A stretch of 64,000 nt of DNA from positions 3,038,001 through 3,102,000 of the forward strand of contig NC_089431.1 of assembly GCF_026210795.1 (NCBI RefSeq), in the 5' to 3' direction. Both the position numbers and the translations under genes were made by a program. This DNA is from Rhizophagus irregularis (taxonomy: Eukaryota > Glomeromycota > Glomeromycetes > Glomerales > Glomeraceae). This document shows positions 46,234 to 57,512 of this stretch, piece by piece. Under the pieces are notes generated by a model. The model had not been told where the DNA came from. It ran no database searches and saw nothing but the letters and a program-made list of their open reading frames with translations. Numbering within the stretch: position 1 is the first letter of the stretch; each line of letters begins with the position of its first letter.

Positions 46234-48213
46234 TTAATGTTTAAAATCCCAAATCCTAATTTCACAATCTTCACTTCCCGAAACAATCATCGTATCACCT
46301 AATGCAACACAATTAACTGCACCTCCATGTCCAACTAAAGTATGCATGCATTTCCCTGAATCTTTATCCCAAATTTTTACAGATTTATCATGAGCGCCAC
46401 TAGCCACTCTAAGCTTATCGGCTGCTAAAGACCATACACCTTCAACATGTCCAAATAATGTATTTATACATTTTCCTGTTTCAAGTGACCACATTTTAAT
46501 CGTATTATCTAAAGACCCCGAAATAACAATGGGTTCGTCAATTTTATCTGGATCATTGCATTTTGAACGTTCTTTATGTGATGTGTTGGCAGAAGACGAA
46601 TTAAATACTGAACATAATACGGTAGGTTGAATGCATTGGATTGAAGCGACATGAGTTTCTTGACTATCAAAAACTTTAGTACAGGTTTTGGTGATCAAAT
46701 CCCAAATACGTATCGTTTGGTCATCAGAACATGATAATAATTGTGATTTCTGATAAATCACAACACAATTAACCCATGCCGTATGTCCCCTCAAGGTTGT
46801 ACATTTACTTGTAGAGAAATTCCAAACCTTGATTGTATGATCAGCAGAACCACTAGCAACAATACGATTGTCAAAGTGAAGCGAAACAACTCCATCTGTA
46901 TGACCTTCAAGTGTGTTAAGACATTGACCTGTATGATAATTCCATAACTTTAAAGTGTGATCCATTGAACCGGTAATAAGCTTTACATTATCAAACTGTA
47001 ATGCTTGTACACAACGTGTATGTCCTTTCAAAACATGAATTAACTCTCCAGTATCAAGATTCCAAACACGAACAGTCTTATCAAGGGATCCAGTGATAAG
47101 ACGATTATATTCCTCATTAAATTGAAGACATAATATTCCATCAGTGTGTCCTTTTATTGATCTAACAGTATATCGACCCTTCCGCCAATTGCGTTCAACA
47201 ACAAGACGTTCACTATAAACTTCTTTCCATGGTCGAGTTTTATGAGGTTCCAACGTTATAAAAGGTATATCAGGATATAAAGGTATTGTTTTGTCCTCAG
47301 ATATACGAACACGTTTTACTTCTCTTATCTCATCCTGTGAATCGTATGATGGTGTATTCGGTGTTGAAGGATTAGTATTTGAAGGGGAGGATACAGGTGA
47401 AGTATGATGTTGTAAATATTTCATTGAATTATGTGCGTCAGCAGCAGAAATACACGTTGTAACTACAGGTGAATCAATGGATGTTTCATTTAATGCAGAT
47501 CGTTTCCCGTTTCTTTTCTGTTTCTGATCCAAGAGAGGTAAACCCCAACCACACTTGTAACATTTTTTGTCTATGTGTTGTTCACATAATTTATGCCAAA
47601 CTACATCATCATCTGCCATACGTTTCCATGTTTTGGATACTTGAGCAGCTTGACATAACGAGATTGCATCAAGATAAGAAAGGATTTTAACAGAAATTTC
47701 GCTCGGAAGAGCTACAATAAAATCAATACGAATTAAATCCTTTATATAATTAGAAACAAAGGATAATTGAGTAAGACAACATTGAGTCAATATTCCTTGT
47801 AATATTACACAACGGTTCTGTGGAGGTGCCTCAGAAAATGTTTTAAATATATGTGCAATTGAATCTTGTTCTGAAAGGGATAATTTTGAAATTTGCTATA
47901 ATTTTTTTAAAAAAAAATTATTCAAATAATAATTAAAATTAGAGGTGAATAAAATAATTTATCAAATAAAAATTTTATAAAAAAGCGGGAATAATACCTT
48001 TTGTAATTCTTCATTAGCAAGTTCGTCAGCCATTCTTTCTTTTACGAGATCAGGACGATGACGGTAACAATAATAATTTCTAGGTCGTTCTTGTTTATTA
48101 TATGCGTTTTTTATTAGAGAAGGATCGAGTTCAAGTTGTTTATTATAAGAAGAATCTTTAACTTGAAGTCTAGCAAAGTCTAAATCTGCGGTAAATTCTT
48201 GATTTTCTTGCAT
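46234..48213 (-). CDS. MET30: F-box/WD40 receptor, Met30/SconB type
   Basis: The substrate receptor of an SCF ubiquitin ligase. In yeast and Neurospora this type controls sulfur metabolism and the cell cycle. Two exons (47998-48213, 46234-47895), 625 residues. The N-terminal YYCYRHRPDLVKERMADELA is a SconB-like zinc/dimer region. The F-box follows: LPSEISVKILSYLDAISLCQ then AAQVSKTWKRMADDDVVWHK. KCYKCGWGLPLLDQK is diagnostic of Met30/SconB. Then RPWKEVYSERLVVERNWRKG and seven WD40 repeats (GHTDGILCLQF..., ending SGSEDCEIRIWDFKH). RBX1, which acts in the same kind of complex, lies at 20.3 kb. Sulfur control is inferred from orthology. Confidence 0.88.
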
Positions 48214-49193
48214 AGTTAAAAAATATATATATATGGTTACTTTTTATATAAAAAAATAATGAACAATAAAGACTATGACTATTGATAAAAATAAAAATAA
48301 ACAAAACTGTATTATTCTTAAAAAGAAAAAATAAATAGCGAATTAAAAAATTTGAGAATAACAAATAGTTGATCAATATAGTACGTGAGCCAATAGGTAA
48401 GTTACCTAATATAAAAAATTAGGTAATAGAATATCTTGCGTCAGAAACATACCACTTTAGATCATTACATTCCTATACTATATAAAAAAAGAAAATTCCT
48501 CATAATAGAAACTCCTAACCATTTAAACCCATTTATCAGATTATGATAATTATGCATGCTATTGCACCATTTTGATGCCATCTTTATAATGGGAAAAAAT
48601 AACCATATTTATTATTTTAATGAGAGAAAAATAATTATTTTCTCATAATTTTAAATATTGTAAATATTGCAATTTCCCGCGAAATCCTTAACATATTACA
48701 AGATATGAATATATTGAAAATTTGTAGATAGATATCATTCTATCAAGCCTTTTTTCTATTTCCAATAAAATGATAAAACTGTAAATAGATGCCCGTCACA
48801 ATATTAAAAAGGGAAAGCTTTCAAAGTATTAGCCACTTTAAAAAAAAAAGCCGTAAATCCGGTCATATGTTATTCAAATATTCAAATCCAGATTCTTCCA
48901 TAGTTCCATATCACCTCAGAGACAAAGAAAACGTAAATTTATTTATTTTATCCTAATTTGTTTAATCTAAAATGTGATGGCTTAACTCAATGTAGATCAT
49001 TCAGGTTATCACACTAATTAATTAAGGAGATTTTGATAAGAAATTGTAACTGAAACAATAACAAAAAATCTTATGACCATCCCAACACTGCCAATTATCA
49101 GATCTTTTTTTTTTAAGATTATAATAATGAATACCGACACATTTTGTTTAATAAATATGTGAATGTGCTAAAATATTACGTTAGTATATAATA
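48214..49193. other. Spacer upstream of the Met30-like gene
   Basis: 980 AT-rich bases holding the Met30-like promoter on the left and the 3' flank of the TauD/ATP-grasp gene on the right. No exact CACGTG was seen; GTACGTGAG occurs near 48382. No gene is supported. Confidence 0.45.
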
Positions 49194-51140
49194 TTACTTC
49201 ATTATCCAAGCTTGGCGTAGTATATTCTTGAGAAGATCCGAATAGGTCCACCCAATACCACGTGCGGACAAACTAACTAAGCTATCTTCGATATCACGTC
49301 CGGGGCGTCCGGGTCCTGTTATGTTCGGTTTCATATTTAAATCAAACAAATAAAATGGCTTCCCTTGTGCTATCCTACGACAATCAATGCGAATCGGAGC
49401 TAATGATTTTATAATCTGGCCAGCTCGTTCACAATCTCGCACAACCTTTTGATAGGTAGGATCTTGTAATTCCACACTATTTAATAGTTCACTATTTTCC
49501 ACCACAGCCACAACACCAGAATAAGGAGCAACACCATTGTGATGATTAAACCGTTTTACTGGTGGTAAGTGCCAATGATTATCAAAATTGGTACTTTTAA
49601 AATTAATATCATATGTACCAGGAGGCATGATAACAACAGTTATTTCATCTCCTTCCAAATATTGTTCAAGAATTAACGAATCTCCAAATTCATTAGTTTT
49701 AGAGGATAAAAGCTCTTCAGCATGTGCTTTGAGCTGTTCCATAGTATCGACTTTTTTAACACCTTGGCTTCCTCGTCCACGTATAGGTTTAAGAACAAGA
49801 GGGAAATTAATATTCTCTTTATGTAAAATCTCCACGGTTAAGTCATTTAATCCGTAAATACCATTCCGATTTTTGTATCCAATAAGAATTGAATTTGGAA
49901 CTGGAAGTTCATGACTTCTAATTAAATTATTAGTTACCCATTTGTTGTCATATTTTTGCGCTGCCTCAGGTAATTGGCCAATAATTTTAACATTATATCT
50001 AAAATTCAGTGGATGAGCATCAAATAAGACGGTATTCGCCCAAACTGTCTTTGCTCCTTTTGAAATAGCGGTATTTATTCCTTCCTCTGTATCAGGGAAA
50101 ACCCAATCCATATCTGATGAAGGATAAGGATTATCTACTGGAGTGACCATAGGTATGCTATTAGATTTTAATGAATAAGCAATATCTGCTCCGCTATCGC
50201 TATAACCTCCAGGTTTCAATGGTTTCCGAGATCCATCAATTATAGGAGGTTTCAATGCTTGATATAATATGGCAACCGGAGTAAATTCCTTAAATTCAGG
50301 GTTATATATAAAGTTAAACTGATATTTAAATTCTAAGTATTTCTTTTCGATTTCTATTAGATTTTGATTTAATCTAATACCTGTACTTATTTGATGTTTG
50401 AGGTTAGGAGTTTTCCGATCGTTTTTATTATTATCTATTAAATTTCTAACCGAAATATTGGCATCACTATTTATCCAAACTCTATGCATTTTTCGATTTC
50501 CTATAAATGCATCTTGACCATACAAAATCCTATAATTATCTAATATAAGGATTTGATTCTTCTCATCAGGAATGACCTTAATTTGGAATTCTGGGTTCAT
50601 ATGATAATTTTGATGTAGAAATTTTATGGCCTCACGAGACCAATCTGGCACAAATACTTTTGAATCATAACGAAAATGTACTCGAATACTATCATCTGAC
50701 ATTCTCTCGTAAACAGGAAAACTCGAAAAGGATTCTCCGTTTTGACAAAAAGAAATACATCCAGGTCTCATTAAAATCTCGGCTAACTTTGGTCTTTCAT
50801 CCAATATTGATTCTAGAACCTTCTTACTATCAACAAGTACGAGTTCTCCTCCTTTCACATTATCCTCAACATATTGAAGTAAAACCATTTTAGGAGGGCT
50901 CATTTTTGTACTTTGAAAAGCTTCATCCGTATGTGGAAAAATCACTTCCTCAATAACATTATTTTCAACATGAGCATGAATTGTTCCTAGAGCCTGAGAG
51001 ACAGTAATGAGAGTTGAAATATCAGAATCCCAGACTTGCAAAAAAGATATGCCCTTATCCTCTATCGCGCTTTTAATATTTAATACAGAATCATTGAGCT
51101 TATCTAAAGAATGGCAATAAATTAGTGGAATTTGCTCCAT
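49194..51140 (-). CDS. TauD-type dioxygenase fused to ATP-grasp ligase
   Basis: A single exon of 648 residues from MEQIPLIYCH; an upstream in-frame Met (51176) adds 12 poor residues. Residues ~10-230 are a TauD/TfdA-like Fe(II)/2-oxoglutarate dioxygenase with the iron triad visible: EVIFPHTDEAFQ (His70, Asp72) and NRKMHRVWIN (His219). Residues ~285-645 are an ATP-grasp ligase of the D-Ala-D-Ala-ligase type: PLVLKPIRGRGSQGVKKV (ATP loop, ~447-464), LILEQYLEGDEITVVIMP (~489-506) and FYLFDLNMKPNITGPGRPGR (metal/phosphate site, ~597-615). Such a fusion would oxidise an acid or amino acid and activate a carboxylate for amide or peptide bond formation, as in small-peptide or specialised-metabolite routes. 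Lack of introns among intron-rich genes hints at acquisition or retroposition. The substrate is unknown. Confidence 0.8.
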   Translation of the reverse strand: MEQIPLIYCHSLDKLNDSVLNIKSAIEDKGISFLQVWDSDISTLITVSQALGTIHAHVENNVIEEVIFPHTDEAFQSTKMSPPKMVLLQYVEDNVKGGELVLVDSKKVLESILDERPKLAEILMRPGCISFCQNGESFSSFPVYERMSDDSIRVHFRYDSKVFVPDWSREAIKFLHQNYHMNPEFQIKVIPDEKNQILILDNYRILYGQDAFIGNRKMHRVWINSDANISVRNLIDNNKNDRKTPNLKHQISTGIRLNQNLIEIEKKYLEFKYQFNFIYNPEFKEFTPVAILYQALKPPIIDGSRKPLKPGGYSDSGADIAYSLKSNSIPMVTPVDNPYPSSDMDWVFPDTEEGINTAISKGAKTVWANTVLFDAHPLNFRYNVKIIGQLPEAAQKYDNKWVTNNLIRSHELPVPNSILIGYKNRNGIYGLNDLTVEILHKENINFPLVLKPIRGRGSQGVKKVDTMEQLKAHAEELLSSKTNEFGDSLILEQYLEGDEITVVIMPPGTYDINFKSTNFDNHWHLPPVKRFNHHNGVAPYSGVVAVVENSELLNSVELQDPTYQKVVRDCERAGQIIKSLAPIRIDCRRIAQGKPFYLFDLNMKPNITGPGRPGRDIEDSLVSLSARGIGWTYSDLLKNILRQAWIMK

Positions 51141-52855
51141 TTTTACATTTTTTATGAAGAAAAAAAAAGTCACCAAAAAATTAAAAAAAAAATTAAATGA
51201 TAATCATCGCTTATCTCACATGATGATCGGAGACATTTAAAAATCAATTGTAAATCTTACCTAATCACTTACGAAATTAAAGTTCGTTTGATAGTTTATT
51301 CCTTCCCAAAAAGAAGTCGTCAGTTTTGAAACGTCACATTGTGACTACTGGGGGGTGATGATTGTCTTTAATGTCTTAATTACCACCGAAAAAATTTAAT
51401 GTTGCATTTCGAGCCGAAGAACCAAATTTGTCTTTACAATATGCGGTCAATATACCAAATTAACGTAATGAATAATTACGTAATTCTGAATTAATTTACG
51501 CAATTAATTTATAAGAGTATGGCGTCTACTATCGAGTTGACGTAATATTTTGCATAATATCTTCCACCCATTAGCCAACGTCTTTTAATTAAATTTTTTT
51601 TTTTTTTTTTTGACTTACCATATAAATCTCAGTAAATCGGAAGTTTTCAACTTGAACTCTTATCTTATTATGCAATCATGCCGATCTTGGTAGACCGTTA
51701 TTTTTTGCCAGTAAAAGGGAAGATAAAAATATGTATAAAATAATTATTACTTTTTATATAAAAAACGTAAAAATTTGGCATAATAATACAGTTATTTAAT
51801 GGGAGGGCAAGTCACACCTACAGGGTGAACGATATTTTTACCCAATAATTATAATTTATGAATATAAATATAATAATTTTTAAGGGGCGGAAAATGTAAA
51901 AAAAATCTTTTTTTTTTTTGAGAAATAAAGATGAATGCAACGAATCATATTAGATATAATAACTTCATAACCAATCAAATATATTCCTGCTAAGGAAAAG
52001 CCGGGGGTGATTTTAATTTGTAAAAGTAGATTTTATATCCGGGTTAAACTTTTTATGGATACAAAGTTACAAACAAAATAGTCCCGGTAATTTGAAAAAA
52101 ATTTTCTTTTTTGAGAAATTAAACCGTGATTTACACAATTAACATTAATTTACATTTTACATGATTTACATTATTGTACCACCACGCGTTCGAAATCGTC
52201 TGTGCATATTAAATATTCTATCTTTCAACGCGCGTTAAAAAATTGATAAAAGTAATATCAAGTAATTTATTTATAAATTGAGTAAATATCTAAAACCTTA
52301 AAATATAAATAAGTAAAAATTCTTAGATATAAAAACTTAAGATTACTTACAATATCTAATCTTGGGGGAGATTAACTAAAATTATTAATTAATTACTAAT
52401 TATTATTAATTTGAAATCTATTTTACATTACATTACCATAAAAAAATTGTGGGGTAATGATATTTATATGATATTTAATGATCGAAAATAAAATTGGGAA
52501 CTTAATCCTAAATTTATATTAACTTTAAAAAGATATAAATTTATCTTTATATAGAATTATAGTTATGCATCATTATTTATAAATATAAATATACCCGTTT
52601 TTGATTCGTAACTTCTTTTTCACATGATTAGCACAACATATTTTATATATGTAAGTGTGTATATCATATATAAATGCATTTGATTGAAGGGTTTGATTTT
52701 TCCGATTTTTCCGATTGAGAATTTTATTTAAAAAATTGTATTCTTTTCTTTTTCGTTATTATTTTCAAATATTGAATCTTTTTGGTACAAGTTATATGCT
52801 ATTTCTTTAGCAAGAAAATTTATATTTAAAATTACCTTATCCTTATTTTTCAAAG
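51141..52855. other. Divergent intergenic region of the TauD/ATP-grasp and acyltransferase genes
   Basis: 1.7 kb between two divergent starts, with no gene seen. TCACATGA octamers lie at 51216-51223 (~75 bases before the fusion gene) and about 52620-52627 (~230 bases before the acyltransferase). A GTCACATTGTGAC palindrome is at 51333-51345. ACGCGT (MCB-like) is near 52185. Long T-runs and AT-rich tracts fill the rest. Confidence 0.45.
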
Positions 52856-54505
52856 ATGGATTCTCCACAATTTCGTTATTTAAATAAAAAAGAATTATCT
52901 TATATTTACGAAGGAAATTCTAATAATGTAACACTTTCATCACTTTTAACACTCTCTCATCCTTTTAAATATTCTCAAATAATTCAATCAATTAAATTTA
53001 GTTTAAATAGAATTCAACAATATTATCCAATGACGAGATCATATATTTCAATGAAGAATGATAAATGGTGTTTCTGTGAAAAATCATTTATAATTCCTTC
53101 TGATTCTTCTTCTTCTTCTCCTATTCCTCAAAATTTTCCTCCTAAACAAATTTCTTCGATCGTAAAATCTGATATATTACAAAATGAAATACCTTTTAAT
53201 TGGATAAAAATATCCTCTTCAAATGATACTATTTTAAATACATTAGAAAATTTATGTTCACAAGAAATGACAAATGATTTTATAGTAGAAAATAATTTGT
53301 GTAGATTCACTTTAGTTACAAGTGAAAATTTTACAAATCCTTCAAATTCACAAATTATTGATACTACAAAAGAAGTTGGTTTTGTATTTTGTTTCCTTCA
53401 TACGGCATTCGATGGTAAAAATATATTTACCATTACACATGATTTTATTAAAGAATTTAAAAGAATTCTTTCAAATTCTCAAATTAATATGACCTCCGAT
53501 TTAATTATTGAACAAGAATTAAAAGAAGGTCAAATAAATAATTTAATTTTACCAAAATATCAAACTTTTTATTCAAATTTAATATTTTTTAAGGAAATAT
53601 TAATTTTAATTGGTTGGTTAATTTATATGAAACCACATAACCTTCCATTTTCAACGTCATCATCATCACAAATTCAATCTCAATTACAATCTGAGAAATC
53701 GGAGAAATTTTATCAAAGTAATCAAACAGAAATTAAAACGATTACATATTTTCATACATTAACAAAACAAGAAACTTCAAATTTAATTAAATTTTGTAAA
53801 AATCATAAATTTTCTATCACTTCATTATTATCAACTTGTATATCAGAAATAATTTCAACAAAGAATGGTTATAATACAGTATTAGGAGGATTAGCTGTTG
53901 ATTTAAGACAATTTTTAAATATTTCTAAAAAAATCAATGGAGCATTTAATTCTTCTATATTAATAAGACATCCAAAAGTTGAACATTTATTAAAAGATGA
54001 AAATTTCGATAAAAAATTTTATATGAAATATTTAATTAATAGAATTATAATCACTAATGATTCTATACAAAATTCGATGAAATCCGGTTTTATTTTTCAT
54101 AATTTAAAATTTTTAATTAATGAACCTATTAAGAATAATAATAATAATAATAATAATAATATAATTATTAATGAAGGAGAGGAAATCAAAAATAATTCAA
54201 TAATCCCTTTAGGTTACGTGTTGTCTAATCTTGGGATTTGTAATCAAAATATTTTTGATAATGATTCTACGGATAACAACATTATTACTGATTGGAATAA
54301 TGTTTTTTTATCTTCTACTGCAAAATCATCCAGGGGTAGTAATATTGAAGTAACCACCTTAACTTTGAATGATAAAATGTATATTTCTTTTTGTGCTTGT
54401 TCTAAATTTATTTCAGATGAGGATTTAAGAGATTTTGCAAATAATGTGCTTGATTTAATAAGGTTCATATGTGAATATATTTCAGAAAAAAATATTGTAA
54501 AATAG
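52856..54505 (+). CDS. HxxxDG acyltransferase (condensation/alcohol-acetyltransferase-like)
   Basis: A single exon of 549 residues. FVFCFLHTAFDGKNIF carries the HxxxDG active site (His182, Asp186) of the CoA-dependent acyltransferase superfamily, which includes NRPS condensation domains, alcohol acetyltransferases, BAHD and PapA5 enzymes. The N-terminal half has the expected order: LTLSHPFKYSQIIQSIKFSL then NRIQQYYPMTRSYIS. The C-terminal half has the latch-like GGLAVDLRQFLN, LGYVLSNLGICNQNIF and VTTLTLNDKMYISFCACSKF. An Asn run of 9-11 residues (AAT repeats near 54135-54160) lies in a probable loop. The DFGWG motif of plant BAHD enzymes is absent, so a stand-alone condensation/AATase-type enzyme is more likely. 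It is divergent from the TauD/ATP-grasp gene and also intronless. Confidence 0.7.
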   Translation: MDSPQFRYLNKKELSYIYEGNSNNVTLSSLLTLSHPFKYSQIIQSIKFSLNRIQQYYPMTRSYISMKNDKWCFCEKSFIIPSDSSSSSPIPQNFPPKQISSIVKSDILQNEIPFNWIKISSSNDTILNTLENLCSQEMTNDFIVENNLCRFTLVTSENFTNPSNSQIIDTTKEVGFVFCFLHTAFDGKNIFTITHDFIKEFKRILSNSQINMTSDLIIEQELKEGQINNLILPKYQTFYSNLIFFKEILILIGWLIYMKPHNLPFSTSSSSQIQSQLQSEKSEKFYQSNQTEIKTITYFHTLTKQETSNLIKFCKNHKFSITSLLSTCISEIISTKNGYNTVLGGLAVDLRQFLNISKKINGAFNSSILIRHPKVEHLLKDENFDKKFYMKYLINRIIITNDSIQNSMKSGFIFHNLKFLINEPIKNNNNNNNNNIIINEGEEIKNNSIIPLGYVLSNLGICNQNIFDNDSTDNNIITDWNNVFLSSTAKSSRGSNIEVTTLTLNDKMYISFCACSKFISDEDLRDFANNVLDLIRFICEYISEKNIVK

Positions 54506-55301
54506 TTATACGAAATTTTATTATTATTAGTTTTTATCATGTGATTAATTATTTTTGACCAATCAGAGTACATAATAAAGAGTTATAGTGTTTAAAAAAA
54601 AAAAATTACCCAAACATTTCGTGTAGTCAAAAAAATGATCACTGGGTCATGTATCTCCCAAAAAATGTCTTTCTCGAAAAATATCCTTCAAGTGAAGTGA
54701 CAAAAGGTTAGTGTAAGATTAGTTTCTATCAATCGTAATATAAGCACAATTGTGTGTACAACGATCTTTCCTTAAAAATTTTTCGAGATTTCGTTGAAGG
54801 AATTTCTTGTGCGATAATAAAATTTCAAACTTTAGCTTTAACACGATTTATCAAATCATTTAAATCATTTTGATAAGGTTTTGGCAATAGTTACATACAA
54901 ATTTAAAGATTTAGAAATTTGAAAATGAAATGATATCATGAAATAATTATTTTATTAAATTTTTTATTTATAGAATGCTATTCCGCATGTTATAATTTTG
55001 GCGTATAGCAGGGATTACACTTAGAAAGGCTTCCTTAAATGATCTCACTGACGCGTAAGTTTAACCTCTGTCAATTTCTACACAAAAAAATTTTAATTCG
55101 TTGTATTCCAAATATTTTTATCAAAATACACCAACATTTGACAGAGGATATATCAAAATTAGAGAGATATTTAAGTATAAAGAACTAATAGATATAAAGA
55201 TTTAAAGATAATGCAATAGTGATATAGATGACATAGATGAGGTTTATTTATTTTATATTTGTTTGTGAATTCAAGTATATAATACATTTTTATTAACAAA
55301 A
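54506..55301. other. Convergent spacer
   Basis: A spacer between the ends of the acyltransferase and PPR-like genes. It holds a 10-base inverted repeat (CCTCTGTCAA at 55065-55074, TTGACAGAGG at 55138-55147) and a short ATG frame near 54633 with no support. No gene. Confidence 0.4.
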
Positions 55302-57251
55302 TTATCTAAATTTAAATCTATCAGGATAATCCATAATAAATTTAATGAATTCATCATGTAAATTAGGCCATTGCATTTTAATATAATATAGAATATTATC
55401 TTTTTCATTATGTCTATTAGTTATAAGAGGGTGTAATAAAGTAATTACAGTTTTTAATGTTGGTTCAAATCCATTTGATATAATATCAACTTTAAATACT
55501 TTGATAGCTTCATCAAAAGCTTTAAAACGACATAAAGCTTCTATATAAGAATTAAAATGATTTAAATTTAATATATACTTATCATTTGAATCATTTATAA
55601 ATAATTTCCAATGTTTTTTTAAAGTTGTAATGTCACCATAAATTCCAATTTGATCCAATAAAACTGAAATAGCAGATGATAAAACTTCACCAGAATATTT
55701 TTCATTTAATTCTTCCCATAATTCTAAAGTATTAGATAATTTACCCAATATTCCATATGAGAGCATTAATACAGGAAAATTCCTTATTTTAAAATCTTCA
55801 TCAGTAAATTTCATCAATTCATTTATCCATTTATATATACCATCTTTATCTTTCTTTTTATTATAATAAATTAATAAAAGTCTAAGATAATATGAATATT
55901 CTCGAATATTTATAAATTTAATTAATTCCAATAATTTTTCTGATTTATTTATCATTTCATTTTTCCAATATGATCGCATTAATAAAATAAAAGCATGAGC
56001 GGGTGGAATTATTTTTAATTCCATCATTTCTTGTAAAATTCTTTCCGCATATTTCAATCCATCATTCCAAAGAAATCCCACCATTAAAAAATATCCAATA
56101 TCTGAATTAATTTTAATATCTGATTTTTTTATCATATTAAAAATTGAAGAAATTATAGAATTTTCTATTTTTGATTCAAATAATCCTTTAAATAATTCAA
56201 AAAGGATTATAGGATTTGATTTTATATTTTTTGTTGGTATTTCATGATAATATTTTATTGCAATTTTAACTTTTCCTTCTTTAAAAGAATCTTCTATTAA
56301 TTGTAAATTCTTAAAACCATTTTGATCTAATTCTTTTTCAGCATAAACTGATATCATATCTCTATAAAAAAATGTCAAATTATTAATATTATTCCTCCTT
56401 TGTTGTAATATTAATAAATTTTTAAAAATATCATCATTAAATTTTATTCCACCATCTTTAAAAATTTTATAAATTCCTATTATAATATTTTCATTATAAT
56501 CATTATATTCTTCAATAGTTTGTTTAATTAATAAATCATTAAAAAGATTTAAACAAATATTTTCATTTTTAATTCCAGATGATATCATTCCTTTTAAAAA
56601 TGGTTTAATTAAAGAATTTTTTTTTTCAGATCTTATTTTTGAATAAAAATTTGTTATCAAATCTTTTAATAAATCATCATTTAATATTATATTATTAATA
56701 CGATATAAATTTATATTATTCCATAATAATAAAGAAATTTTATAATTATTATAAAATTTTTTATAATCTTTTTCATAATCTTCAAATAATTCAATAAAAA
56801 CGTGAACTAAATCTATTATTATTTTATCTTTTTGATCAATAAATTTTATTAATTTCATTGCTGTTTCCACTTTTTCATCTTTTATTAAAGAACTTAAAAT
56901 ATTTCTACTACCACCTGGTATTAAATCAACATCATAATCTCGATAAAATTGTTTACTTGTAACATATAATGATAAGATTTTATTTTTTTCTTCTTCAATT
57001 ATTGCTTTCTCAATTCCATCTTTTAATTTTATTAATATAATTTTTAATCCTTCTTGTCGTAATCGTTTTCTTTGTTTCATTTGTTGATGTAATGATTCTT
57101 TTCTATTTATTATATTAATATTTGTTATTATTGATCTCGTTATTAATGAATTTTTCTTCTTTATAATGTATAATGATCCTTTTGTATTGTAAAACTTTTG
57201 TGAAAAAGTTTTAACAAAACCTTTAACTAAAATATAAGAGAATGAATTCAT
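55302..57251 (-). CDS. PPR-like mitochondrial RNA-binding protein
   Basis: A single exon of 649 residues, very Asn/Ile/Lys-rich. The first ~60 residues are basic and Ser/Tyr-rich with few acids (MNSFSYILVKGFVKTFSQKF), a plausible mitochondrial targeting sequence. The rest is helix-turn-helix pairs of pentatricopeptide type. The clearest are AERILQEMMELKIIPPAHAF then ILLMRSYWKNEMINKSEKLL (~400-440), FKIRNFPVLMLSYGILGKLS NTLELWEEL, and YIEALCRFKAFDEAIKVFKV DIISNGFEPTLKT (~585-617). PPR proteins bind organelle RNA for processing or translation. Repeats are degenerate, so the target cannot be guessed. A distant relative of yeast mitochondrial translation activators is possible. Confidence 0.65.
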   Translation of the reverse strand: MNSFSYILVKGFVKTFSQKFYNTKGSLYIIKKKNSLITRSIITNINIINRKESLHQQMKQRKRLRQEGLKIILIKLKDGIEKAIIEEEKNKILSLYVTSKQFYRDYDVDLIPGGSRNILSSLIKDEKVETAMKLIKFIDQKDKIIIDLVHVFIELFEDYEKDYKKFYNNYKISLLLWNNINLYRINNIILNDDLLKDLITNFYSKIRSEKKNSLIKPFLKGMISSGIKNENICLNLFNDLLIKQTIEEYNDYNENIIIGIYKIFKDGGIKFNDDIFKNLLILQQRRNNINNLTFFYRDMISVYAEKELDQNGFKNLQLIEDSFKEGKVKIAIKYYHEIPTKNIKSNPIILFELFKGLFESKIENSIISSIFNMIKKSDIKINSDIGYFLMVGFLWNDGLKYAERILQEMMELKIIPPAHAFILLMRSYWKNEMINKSEKLLELIKFINIREYSYYLRLLLIYYNKKKDKDGIYKWINELMKFTDEDFKIRNFPVLMLSYGILGKLSNTLELWEELNEKYSGEVLSSAISVLLDQIGIYGDITTLKKHWKLFINDSNDKYILNLNHFNSYIEALCRFKAFDEAIKVFKVDIISNGFEPTLKTVITLLHPLITNRHNEKDNILYYIKMQWPNLHDEFIKFIMDYPDRFKFR

Positions 57252-57512
57252 TTGAAGAAAATAATGATTGAAGAAAATTGAAGAAAATAGTGATTGAAAA
57301 AATGAAAAAAAAAATGAAAAAAAACACGATCGATCTTCATAAATAACGAGTTAGGAAGATCTATTCCTTTTTTGTTATAGTCTCATATTTTTATTTAAAT
57401 AATAAACATAAACAATGATTTACAATCTTACAATATTTAGAACGATACATTCGATACAATAAAAAAAAAAATACAATAATAATTTAATAATACAATAAAT
57501 TAAAATGAAATT

